Source: Membranipora membranacea (taxonomy: Eukaryota; Bryozoa; Gymnolaemata; Cheilostomatida; Membraniporidae). Taken from it: a stretch of DNA of 64,000 nt. Positions 25,501-38,900 of this stretch are shown in pieces; the stretch's first letter is position 1, and the number at the start of each line of letters is the position of its first letter. Location of the stretch: NCBI GenBank assembly GCA_914767715.1, contig OU612067.1, positions 26,262,162 to 26,326,161 on the forward strand, given 5' to 3'. The position numbers were made by a program, and so were the translations under genes. The notes under the pieces are model-generated. The model worked only from the letters and a program-made list of their open reading frames with translations. It did not search any database and was not told the origin of the DNA.

Positions 25501-26961
25501 CTTGATCTGACCACTTTCAGTGTAGCAGCAATAATTGTTTTCTGATCTAACATTCAGACAATGACTTACATCGGCTATAAGGAGAGCGTATGTGACGAGT
25601 AATCCTACGCTGCCAGAGTAATTCCAGCTACTGTATATGCCCAATATAAGAGCTATCCACCATACAATGCTGCCGATTACTGGTATAGTATGGTGTGTAA
25701 ATATTCTACAAGCAATCAAAAACACATAATATATACATAGCTATCGTATAAGATGTCAAAACAACTATATTTTCTTGTCTCTCAGAGTCTGCTTGCTGGA
25801 AGCCAATGCATAGGTCCTTACATTGGTACACATGACTCAATGTGAGGGACATGACAGTTAAGTTATTGAGGTATCTGTTGAGGATAAGTTACCAACCCCC
25901 TTAGGGATCAGCTTATTCACTTGGTATCTAAGTTGACGCTGGACGTTGTAACCTAATATACATTTAAGAAGTTAATTCTAGTAAGAGTCTAGTTTAGGAA
26001 TGACTTAATGTGAGCTAGCGCCAACTTTAACTGACTAAGGTGAGAGTTCATATGAAGAAGGCAGCAGGGTAAACAGAAGTAAGCCATTAACTATACTTTT
26101 CTCAGCCAGTGTGAAATGGCATACCTTCACTCTTGTGTATAAGTTACTCTTCAAGCGTAATAAGTCTTAAGTTAAAGCATTATATAAAGTGTTATCACTT
26201 ACTTGTGGAAAAGAACTCTCATGACAGCTCCTAATGAAGATAGCACCATACGAGTGACTAGAGCATAAACTCTAACTATAACCAGAGCTAGAGTGTACAA
26301 TATCAAGTGTAGCCCTATAATCATAAACCCTTTACTGTCGAGCAGCGCCCCATCCGATAATGGTAAACCATATGTGGTGAGGAGCTCAGCTACAGGCTTT
26401 TGGCTACAAATAGAAGAAAGTTGGGTAGGTATAATGAACAAATATAGGTTATCAGATCCATTTTTGTAGGCACACATAGGTTGACTTTTGTAGGCACACA
26501 TAGGTTAATTTTCAGGCCTGTTCAGTCAGACAGTATTGGGACGAGAAATAAACTGATATAAAATTATTTGTGGAAAAACAAAAAAAGGTTTGTGCCTCTC
26601 ATGGAGCAGGCCTGATATTCTCCCTTTTTACGCAGTATTTAAAAGATCATTGCCGAGGTAAAGATAAGAGCCTTCACAATACTATTACCCTGATGTGCCC
26701 GCTTTTCTTTCTTTGCATAGTTGAAAAACCAAGACATAGTAAACCCTATATAAGACACATATATGATGGATCTTACCACAGAATGAGCTCTATGACAGTT
26801 GTGGCGAGTGCGAGTTTCCACGGCTGACCATAAGTATCCTGAGCTGTGCCGATATCTGGACACGGCATACCACGAGATACCACAAACAGCTGATGACACA
26901 GCACCATAAATAAGTTAGCTACCACAAAGGAGGGCAGAAACTTGTAATAATATCTCGCAAA
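22549..26961 (-). other. PGAP1: PGAP1 C-terminal membrane region, exons 17-22
   Basis: Hydrophobic stretches lie in exon 17 ([20 protein letters not shown]), exon 18 ([19 protein letters not shown]), exon 19 ([18 protein letters not shown] and [13 protein letters not shown]), exon 20 ([20 protein letters not shown]) and exon 21 ([29 protein letters not shown]). Exon 22 encodes a polar, Ser/Asn/Glu-rich tail ending SDSH. Human PGAP1 ends soon after its last helix, so the longer hydrophilic tail is a difference. Confidence 0.85.
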
Positions 26962-29900
26962 CTACAAAAAAAGGAGAACAGTAAATAGTTAAATGGATAT
27001 CATAGAAATTGTAGGTGCTTGGCCTGTGGAGTAACAGGCTGACTTGATACAAAACCATATAGGCCTACATGGTAAACTTTCCTAATTATTTATGGTATTT
27101 GTGATGGACTCTGCATGACCTTCCATGGTGCTGTCTTTTGAAGAATCAGCTATGGTGAGTTGTAAGATGGCAGCACAAACTCTTTTCTGTAAGTTTTCTG
27201 ATTTACACCGCCAATTATGGGGTTTGTAGGCTGAAAACATTATGGGGCAAAACTTATCCTTGCTTGTCAGAAGTATTTAGTGATTGCCCCCTCACACCAT
27301 TGGTAAGTAAACTAACATGCACATAAAAGTAAATCTTCATTATTCATCCTGAAGTAAACATTCATGATGTAAGGTTACCTAGCAAATCTAGTGTGCAGCT
27401 GGGTGCTTAAAATATGAAGTCAACACCCATAAGTGTCCTTTACTAAGGTTCTAGGACTTAACCGAAGTCATTGGCAGCAACTTGTTTATCCGAATTCTAA
27501 AAGCATCATGACACCATATTAAGAGGAGGTGTCAGACACTTTGCCTTATTTCCTGGATCATACGCAGATTAATAGTTTCCCTGTTGACTTTCAATTACCC
27601 CTCAGCTACATGTGGGACATTTCTATTTTGTAATATTGAGATAATATTGGAGTAGAATAAATAGGACTTGTTGGTTCTTTAGTTTCAATGTTGTCACACA
27701 TTTCATAATGCAGTGAATTATACTGTAGACACTTATCTTTGTTCACATAATGGTGTGATAGTGACATAACAAATACTTCAGCCGTGGCTTACGAAGCGAC
27801 ATGATCGTGGAGTGCTCTTGTAGTTTACAGCCACAGGCACTTATATACAGCTGTACATATATTCATCAAGATTATAAAGAGCTAGTCACAGGGAGAGGTA
27901 GGTCTCAAAACTTTAGTCTTACTGCAAAACATCAATTTTTTATATTAATTTTGACATGTATTTTCTAGGTTGTAGGTGGGTTTTGAGGAAACAATCAGGA
28001 TTGTCTTTTACATTAGACGTATATGAATTTATTTACTAGTTACTAAAACAGTTTTTACCAAGTCTTGAAGCATATACAACAGGACAGCGCCATAGATTTT
28101 GGCGGAGATTTAGTATGCATTCAAATTTATTAGTTGTGCCTCAGAGCTTTGGGTGTTGCAATTGTTATATGAGACACCAGGTCTTTAGTTGAGCTATAAA
28201 TGTCAGTAATATATTTGGCTAACACTTGAACAGTACCTTTTCATAGCAAAATGACTCTTGGGAAAACATATTCAAGTCGCTAGATATTGATTGTATTTAG
28301 TATTGTTTTTCTACACGAGTAAATAACACAATGTTATTCGTATCAATTTGCCATGTTTGTTTGATTTTGACAATTTCTATTTGAATGTAGAGGGAAATAG
28401 TGGTAATGACGATAATTTAACACAATATCAAACAATTCTTTCATTGAGAGACATGATTTTTTAACAGTAATTACTTGTAGTAATCATATCCGAGCTAACT
28501 TTATAACTTTATCCATGTTCAAAGCTTTTAAAATTCCTTTTCAAAAGACTGAGGCGAAACTTGTTGCCTAATTTCAACAGGAAATTATCGTTGATAGGTA
28601 AGTGGGAAACATGGGGTGAACTGGGTAAGGAATGCTGCCTCCCTTAATTCAGTGCCAGACCATGGGGCAAACAGGTATCTGTTATCTCAAGTGGTAGCTT
28701 GGAGTCTTAGTTACTCAATCATCGTGTGAGTTGGATAGCTTGTTTATGTTTATGCTTGTCACAATCAAGGCTCTCCACTTTTAGTTCAGACAGCAACAGC
28801 AGAGTCACATCATGCCGGTAAATTCTACATTGAGGAGACCGAAACAGAAGCGTGCAGTATCAGGACACATCAAAGAAAACACCTCCGGCAGCATGATAAC
28901 TTATAACTGCGATGGACAAATATACACGGTGCCAAGGCGTTGCCGATCTTACACAATGAATGGGTCAATACGGCACATGTGGATATCTCCTAGTATCCCA
29001 ACACCCGAAACCGTTAATCAATACCCCAGTGTTTGGGGAGACAAACAGAACAATAACAAAGCCCAGCCAGCCTCAGTGATTGATGATATGGGCAGCGAGG
29101 TGAGGTCAGAGTCAGCAGGCAGCATTGAGAGCGGCAGCAGCAGTCGGCATACAGGCAGTATAAAAAAGAGAACTATCGATAACAAGATGGGAGAGAAAGG
29201 CAAGGATAAGTCTGTATCATCTAGACTATCGCAGGTTGTCACGTAAGTAGAGTACAACTAACGAGTCATTTGGGTGCAGTCTTGTTCAACACATTAGCTG
29301 CAATAACCAAAACAGCCACCCAAAACAAAACTTGTTTACGACTTGATTTTCTTGGAAAGAGAAATGCAAATAATGTGAAAAGGAAATCAAACATTTTTAT
29401 CTAATCTTGTTACTATTCACAACTCGATTCAACAGCTATATTTTGCTGCTAACATTAAACAACAATTAAATTATCAACAACAGACAGCAATGGAAACTAA
29501 CTGATAAAAGAATTTTGCTGGGCCAAAATTAAAATTAATATTCATTTATGACATGAATTTTTTTGTGAACGCTCATTTATGGGAGAAAGTCCAGACCTCA
29601 TTTGAACATGGATCATTCTCCCAAACATTACGTCAAGTAAATGGAACTTTTTTTCCTTTTCAGAAAGCACACAAGAAGTCATACTAGTCATGATCACAGA
29701 TCGAAAGACTCGCCACTACCGACACCTACCAGACCATTCACAGTATTGGGTGCCATTAACAACACCACCACAACGGCAAGCAAGAGTCGCCCTACCTCGA
29801 CCGGGACTACTTCAACCCTAGCCAGCAGTTTATCAAACCCTCTCTACCCAACACCCCTGACGAGGACCAGCCATCGGTCGACAAGCCTTCCCCAAACGCC

Positions 29901-32900
29901 ATCAGATCTGAGCACACAAAAAGAGAGGTACAGGCATTACCTATTAGAGTCAGCGCAGTCAAACACAAGTACAATCGAGCAATTCCTACGTCAAGAGTCT
30001 AGCACAGGTGTACGCAATCTGAGAAGCCGAAAAAAAACTCCGTTCATAACTGAATCTCACAGAGAACAGACACCTTTGGTGAGGCGAGAAAAAACGACGA
30101 CCAGACAAAGGTACGATACACCATGGAGACGAACAGTGAGAGTACAGAAAGGCGACGACGAACTGTACAAAGACATTTACTCCGTGGTACAGGATCTGCC
30201 AGGCGACGACGACGAGATGTCTGACTGTAGTTTCTTAGGTAGAAATGACAGGGCAGGCTTTAACAATGTCGCTGTAGAGAAAGCATTTGATAGGCTGATG
30301 AAGCAGCCTAACAAAATAACTCAGCCTGAGTTAGGTGGGAGAGTGAGGATAGGACTCATAACTAATGATATCACTCCTCGCGTATTTCTACAGGTGAGTC
30401 ATGTGACCAGTCCATTCTCTTATGGAAATAATCAGCATCCATTTTGTTTAGACCCTCTCGTGATACAGTTGACTATGTATTAACATTTGAGACCATGTAC
30501 GCCATCATATATCACAGCCACTCATAACAAACCAAGTGAACCAGAAATGCTGTTTAAATCACTAATGGGAGCAAATCACTAGCCAATGGCAGCGGCATCT
30601 TTTCATGCTTATCTCTTGTTTACTTGTTTACAATAGACATAACCAACGGCAGCTCTACCGAAGCATTTCATAATTGTGTGCTCAGCGCCAATAATCATTT
30701 TTCAGCACACAATTCTATTGTCTTGTCAGATTAATTTTATGGATTATCAGTGGCCCGGCAGAAGTCAATCAATACACTGTTTACAGTAATTTACCCCACC
30801 TGCAGTGCCGCTAATTAAAATCCTCAGCTTAGGTCAAATTAAATTCGGTAAAGTAAAGCAAAAAAAGTTTTCAAAATTCAAAGTTTTTATACGAAGGAAA
30901 TGTAACAATAATATTATGCAACATCATCGATCCTGAAATTTATCGTAGACATTTTCAATTAATGCTTTACTAGATCGACAAGCATGTCGTTTCCTCCTGC
31001 AAACCTGTCAACTTACAACAGAAGATAAGATAAATTTCAATTTCCTCATCCATTTTACAGACAATGTTTGTATTTCTGATAATAATTGGATGTTTTCTTT
31101 ATTTTCACAGCCAAGTGAAGGATCTAAGACTTTTAAGAAGCGTAATGAGAGATTGAGGGAGAAATTAGAAGATATGTATAACTTCAAGTATCCTGAAGAT
31201 ATGGGCTCATTACCTGATGGATCAGAAGTCAACGATAGATTTAGTGTAGATAGTCAGAGTCGGACTGACCCTCTAGTTAACTGTAACGCCAGGTAACCAT
31301 GATATGTCAGACAACACAACACTAGTTTTTCTTAGTAACAGTATTTTGACTGCCTTTTTTTAAATGGATTCACCGATTTTCTGTTTCTAAGCATCTTTTT
31401 ATTGTGCTGATGTAAATACCCATATTGACTGGGTTTTTATTAAAAGCCTCAAATTTGCAATTTGTAATTTGCTCATGGCAGATATAAATAAAAGAATGTC
31501 AGTTCATAAGGAAAACAATATTATATCAATCTATATCAAACTGTAACTTGAGCTGTTCAACGTAAACGGAAGAAAATGTCAGGAGTTGGCCAATATTCCT
31601 AAAGAAAACTAGAGCTGGTGATTGATCGTATTAGTGTATATTGTAGATAAGTTAAACTAGAGCAGGATTAGGTTAAAGTGTTGTTACTTTTGAGGAAAGA
31701 GGAAGACAATTCCTGCTGCTTGAATCTGCTTGCATTTCGGTGGACGCGGGGACTTTAGGATTGTCCTAAACTCCTTGGTGCGAGGGGAGGCGTTTTGTTG
31801 TTATTTATTTGAGAACAATGGATTGCTTATGACTTCCACTGTATATGGATGTAGTTACACATGTTTTTACATCGAGGGGGGATAACCCTCAGAAGGACTG
31901 ACATAACAGACAGATGAATAAGCATACAGTTTTAATATATTATATAAGGACTCCTCGTCTAAGACTAAGAACTTACCTGAGAGAGAACTTTCCTGAAGTC
32001 AATGTTGACACTGACTCGGTACTGACATGTAGGCTGCAGGTATAAATGTAGCTGTGCTGGGTCACTATTCCCTGTGTACGGTACCTGTAACTTCAGACTA
32101 AGATTACCTCCACCTGCTGCTGGTCTAAAAATAAAACACATTAACTTATTTGTGAGTTATACCGGAAAATTTAAGTCACCCCGTCAAACATTATACCAGA
32201 CCGCAGTTAGACTAGGTGCCACAGAATGAATAAACTCAAAACTGTACAATTTGATCAATGATACAAGTTGGAAGACTCAAAACTTATGAAAACTACATTT
32301 AATTTGGTGATTTTGAGCTGTGTAGCTTAAATTACTTTCTTGGTGCCGCTTTCCCTTTATGGTACAGCTATGGTACATCAAAACTTATAAAGTTACCATA
32401 ATCCGGACCTGTTGACAAACTTACTCGATAGTAGAATATGTATCAGCTCCGAAAGCCCAGGGCATGTGAAGCCTCATAAAACCTGTTACAGCTACAAAAA
32501 AAATAACCCAATTAAGAAATTTATACATGACATATGAAAATAAACAATTCAGATATTAGACCGATGATCTCATAAAACAAATGGCATATAACAATGAAAT
32601 ATGTCATAACCCTTAATTTAACAAGGAATACAATCCTCTACAGGCTGCCAACAAGGACGGGCTCATGTCCGAGATCTGACAAGTAGGAAATTTAACTCCT
32701 TCACTGGATGGATTAATCTAGATCACAAGTGAACAGAAAATTATTAGAGAGAGAAAATCATGATGATATTTGATCATTTTTCAAAGTGTCAACGGCAAAA
32801 ATTCAATTTTCTTTAAGCAGGTGTCTATATATTCCCATTAAGATAAATATTATGTCTATCTATGGTGTCCACTGAGAGAGATGTGAGGTCGGAGACACTA

Positions 32901-35900
32901 CTTTGTCGTCCGAAGAAATGAATAATTTCCAGCTCACCTTTCTTAGTTTGACATTGTGTAATCTCTACGTCGACCCTGTAAGCCTGATACAGGCTGGTGA
33001 GACTTGGTAGTGTTATGATCTGATAGGTTAGCTTGGGTTCTGTTCTGTTTATTACCGGGTCTCGATGATGATAAAGAGACCGGGGGAAGTCAAGAGCTAG
33101 GTCTAAGGCTGTTGGAGCTTGATACACCTTTGTGTGTGTCCGAGTATTGAAAATTATGGCATTTAGAAATATCTGTAAATAAAGTAAAGAGTCTTCATGC
33201 CTCATTGTTTATAGCAGACAAAATTAATTTACACCAAATATATGACATTTTTTTAGGTGTGGAGGTCACCCTCATAATAATAAAAGCCAAATGAGGTCCT
33301 TTCAAGCAACTGAGGCACAAATGATAAAAAATATAGAGAAATTTATATGGAGTTGTCTTCTAAATAAATAAATCTCAAGGAGAACATAATCCCAAAATAT
33401 ATAATGCATTTTATTGATAGGTGTGCATATTATGTGCTATGTATTGTTAGCAAGTCAGAGGATATTCTATACTTACAGGAGATGTGACTTTTTTGACATG
33501 TATGAGTATATGTGTGTATTTTTGTAATGTTGCTGTGTTTATGTGCATATAAACTCTAGTAGTCTTTGTAGGAGCAAGACGCTGCAGAGGAGTCAAATCA
33601 ACACCAGATGTGCTAAAATATAAAGAGTGAAATTATGAAAAGGTAGCAAAGCTCAAGACCTCATCCATAGACAAAGTGTGTGCTTAGTGTCTATGACCTC
33701 ATCATTTGTCTGTTTCCATGCTTTATATTTTGTTTTCAAATATCGCAACTTTTTTGTGACAAGAATTTGGTGGAGTATAACATTGTTAAGAGTTTGGCTT
33801 AATAAATTTCAACGGTTTTTAGGCACAGCCGGATGCAAATGAGTGATGGCAGCTCTGCCTCTGACCTATTGAGCACTTCTGATAGTTGTGCACTAGTGAC
33901 ACAAAATTTATTCCCTTGTAAACTTATCCGGCAGCGTTTACAAGTTAATAAAAACAATACTGACTAATGATGTTAACTTACCATGAATCCTGTCCGATAG
34001 TCATAGTACAACCAAACACCCATGACTTCCAGCGATTGTTTGATTCTATGACCATCTCATTATATTTCCCTTTTTCTATCTTCATGGAGAAGTATTTATC
34101 CATAGTTGACTGAAAAATACAAGGCAAGTGAAAAATCGACATTCTAAGGGAATATTGAGGCAGGGGGTTTGGCAACCGGGCGGGTAGGTTATTATGGAAT
34201 TCCCATTACAGTCATAAGATCCAATGTTTGAGCAATTTTTTTTATATTACTTCACATTCAGGACCATTCAATTGGTTGGTTTTCCAATGATAAGCAAGAA
34301 CAGGCCTAACTAAATAACTTAACGTTAGAGAATGTTGCCATATTCTTGCCACTAGTTACAGCGTTATATCTACCCCTGGTTACAGTGTTGCATATCCACC
34401 ACTAGCTTCAGTGTTACATGTCCACCCCTAGTTGCAGCGTTACATATCCACCCCTAGCTCCAGGGTAATATATCTAGACTTACTGTATAATCATGTAGTA
34501 GTAAGTGATCAGTCTCTAAGTTATCATATTCAAACTGATCGCTGAGTTTAATCTCTTCACTACTCGTGTCCGTGTAGCTGTGGTGTCCTGTGTTATTTAT
34601 CATGTGGAATCCAAACGCTTTCCTCACATGGGATAGCTGACTTTTGAGCTGAAATAGAGAAACAAGATTGAGCAAATATGTTTTTGGTAATGTTTCATCA
34701 TCAAAGTATCAAATTCGGTTTTTATACTGCTAGTAGGTTTCTAGTCCATCTGGTATAACATGATAATGTTGTAAATAAAAGAGACAAAAATCTAGACTTT
34801 AAAAAACTCATTAATTACTCTGATATTCACTATGAGGCTTACAGTCAATGTATGTTAAGACTAGGTAACTCACATTACTGGATTTATCCACAGTGAGGTC
34901 ACAGAGTGCTCTGACTAGAGAGAGGACAACCTGACGACACCAGACAGCACAGAGGTGATCTGTGGAGACCCAGCCACGGGGTAACGACTCCGTCTGTCAA
35001 ATATAGAGCGATATATGTTATTGTAAATATAAACAGAGACTTAATATAATAGCAAAAAAAGGGAGTTTGAAACAAACGCACTGCTGTGAACGAAAATCGA
35101 GACTTCGATGTATGGTATGATGAGCAAGTGACCAGAGTTTTTAAATATACAAAATACAGTATACCCGATAGGAGTTTAATTTAGCTAGAGTTTAATTTAG
35201 CTAGAGTTTAATTTCGAACTTGACCTGGTACTAAATTTCGCTCGTAGGCTTACTAGTGAAAATTTTAAAAAAATGTCCAAGACGGGATTTGAACCCAGGA
35301 CATAACCCTCCATCTGATTGCAAGGCAGACACTTAGACCACTACACCGCACTACCCTGCATGCATATGTGAGGTGTATTCCTGTATAATTGTACATTGTT
35401 TATGAAACTATGGTGAGTGAGTTTAATTTAAGATACACTAAATTTCGCTACTTAGGCAATAACGCGAGAAGCGAATCCTAAATGCCGCGAAAACTAAACT
35501 CCTATTAGGGTAAGCGATTTAGCTCTGAGAGCTAAGGAGCCTTTTTTGGAATTCTATGCCATTTGATATCTATTATCAGATATCCAAAAGGGTGATGGAT
35601 ATTTACATGCCATAAGATCTCAGGCAGTAAAATATTGAGCACTCAAATGATGAAACAACAGCATTGGGAATATTGAGAGATCAAAATACTTATTTAACAT
35701 TTCTCCAAACACAAATCTCAATAACACAAGGAGCACACCGGTGAACTTGGCCAGCAGTGCACAGAAAGGATCAATTCTCCATCCCTGAGATTATTGAGTC
35801 CAGTCCATCCATGTGAGATTATTATAACTCACATTAGCAGAGATGGCTCGGTTACTGTTAGTAAGGCCATCTAATCTTGTAGCGTAATAGCTGACAAGAA

Positions 35901-38900
35901 TATCCCTATCCCCTCCGCCCAGTGAGATTAACACGACATTCTTAAGGGAGTTGTCCTTCTCCTTCTGCCAGTATGAGTTAACCTCTTCATAGAAGTCAGG
36001 CAGATAATCATTGTATAACACTACAAGAAAAACCAGATTATCAATAATAGTTTTCATTTATGGTCCAAGGTGCTATTTAACACATACTATACTGCCCTCA
36101 TTTCCTCTTACTTGATCTGCTACATTTTGCGAGAGGAGCATTGAATTCAAGTTTTATTTATTATGTTTTGCAAGCATTATGTACAAATTCAACAACAGCC
36201 AAATTTATATTGAACAATACATTAAACTCGCTTGAATGCATGGCAAACATGTAGCAGTAGAATTTGTCCGAAACTCAATGATTTCAACGCTGCATAAAAT
36301 TATCTTGACATATGGATATATTGTGGGGTATCTACTCAAAAGTGAGCTTTTGACTACAGAGAGCAACCCTAGTGCAAGTTATTGATGACGATTAAAATAG
36401 TAATATGGACTGAAACTACCATTTTTATTTCTTCTACACGTCTATCATGCCCTCAGTTTGTAGAATATGATGTTGAGTTCAAATTGTTGTCTCGTTGTGT
36501 TTGAACTTTTGATACCCTAATGGATGATAGAGTTCACCAGCACATTAGGTCAACAGCTATACATTCAAAATAAAGAAAGTAGACAGCTTCAAACAAATTA
36601 AGAGATGGCACCTTAGTGTACCAGCCTCTCTGGTGTCTCACTTATAATACTTACATGGTTCCTGATGAGGGGTAGATTGAGTGATGATCAGACTAACCAA
36701 ACTCTTATCAAAGTTATCTAAAGTCACCAGTGCTCTGGCTAACAGTCCACCCTGAATAACAAGTAAAACATGTGAGCACAATAACTAGTGAAAACCATGT
36801 TGAGTTATGACAAAGTACTGTACGCGGGGGGTAACAACTCCTTGGCCAATTGACAAGTGTAATAATAGGTTTACCAAATTCAATACCTTAATGTGTAAAT
36901 CATCAATGATCATTCAGTGTTTCATACACATTGTTTACCACCAAAAATAACCAAGTTTAGGAATCTGCTAATAACAACATTGACAAAATCTAAGCACCAC
37001 TATCTCTTTACCAACAATCTTATCAATCTTCTCACAAATCGGTCAACCAGTTAACAAACAAAGCCTGAGGATTACATCTGCTACTAGGGATAGCCTAAAG
37101 AACTCACCATTGAGTGTCCAACTAGTACCACTTGACTAGGCTTTCTATCCGTTTTATAAATAGATAATATGTGATAAATACAATCTCTCACAAACTCTAG
37201 AAAAAAATATTATCACTGTAATAGTATATGCAATTGTGACTGTTACTGCACCAGCATGGATTATATGGCAATCGTCCCTTCCAAATTCTGCTGGGGGATA
37301 ATTGTTGTTTGCATAAATTCAGAGTTTTGCTGCCTTGACTATTGATTTTTTATTTGATTCAGATGGATAATTTTACAGTTATGTTTAATTTAATAATTAC
37401 CTGTTTGTTTGTGCAGATTACCTCCGTAAAATCCGTACAACTCCTGCAAAAATATATAATAATAATTATAGACATTAGACAGTAAGAAGAGAAATAGACA
37501 TCTATGTCGGACAGAGATGATGATGTACTCTCACTTACACTTACAGCTCAGCTAAACTACAACATTTTCTATGTTATTGTGTGATACTTTAGTACCTGAC
37601 AGCCCCACGCACTGATATATATTCATATCAATGTCCCCAAGTATTCACGACTCATGGCACAGTACCTGGTCCTGTATAGTACTTAGCATACATCATTTTA
37701 TCCTTTGAGCAATCTAACACATTTAGATATATATCGAGATGGTACAGCCGGCCTTGAATCCATATGCAGCATATTATCACACAGTGATAATTCTACTCAA
37801 AGTGCTGGGAATAGTTACAATATAAATGGTTTTTATCCCCATGGAATCAGATAGTCTCCATTAACTATAAAACTTCATTATCACTAGGATATACATTCAT
37901 TTATGATGTATGACTGGCTGCTTTTTTATGGGATTACCATGACTTGGCAATAATCTCAAAACAGTTCCTTCTTACTGGTTGTGCTCATTGTCAGGCGCTA
38001 CTGGGACTATTGCGATGATCACTGTATGGTTTATTGACAGATACCCAGCTGGCAAATTTTAGAATATGGGCAACATAAAAACAGCTGTTGGATGTTTTGA
38101 GCTCATGGATATCTTGCTGTGCAGGTGCCTTAGCTACATCTCAATTGCACTTTTTCTGTGAAAGTATCTAGTATCCAATAAATCAATGCTTGCTTAGAGG
38201 GCACTTTCAGTGATCAATGAGTGAGGGCAAAAGTTAAAAACTTGAGTTTTTGATTCAACTCGGCATCAAAACCAAACAAAAACTTAGTGAAATGTGATAG
38301 GCCTACAATTCCAAAGTTTAGCACTAAATATTGGTGTCTCAATCAATACTCAGTTACACAAATACTACATCTCAGGTCTGGCCAATTACTGCTCAAGTCC
38401 GAATCCATACAACTGCTTACCTCATTAAAATCGATGGAGTAGAAATCAAATTGTGTAGTGAGGGAGCGATGGTGTCCCATTCTGTAGGCTACAGATCCCA
38501 TAGAGCGTACTGTAAAATAATCAGATATACGTCATATACAATCTGTAGTGCTATCAAACAACAATAATATGGTGTTTTTATGGTAGAACGTAAGCGCATT
38601 TAAAAATGAATTAAAAAGCATAAAATTTAAAAGTTATTTCACTCTGAGGTTTACCAACTAATCATTATGATTTGAATGATTTTTACTTTTTGACCTTGTA
38701 TAAGTGATCTATACAGTAGAAGTCAACACCATTACAGTTATGTAAAGTACATATGGACCTTAGGGGCAGGTTACAGTCTACAAGAGGATTTTCCTTGATA
38801 TTAGTTATCTGCTTTACTCATTTGACATTGTCGTAACAGTAGATAAAGTTATATCAGTATTTTTCCTTGGCACTTGACAAAAACAGATAAAAAGTGAACA

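Noticed and set aside
35278-35358. Functional tRNA-Ala(TGC) gene
   Set aside because: Acceptor and anticodon stems do not close properly, and it lies inside a transposon-like unit.
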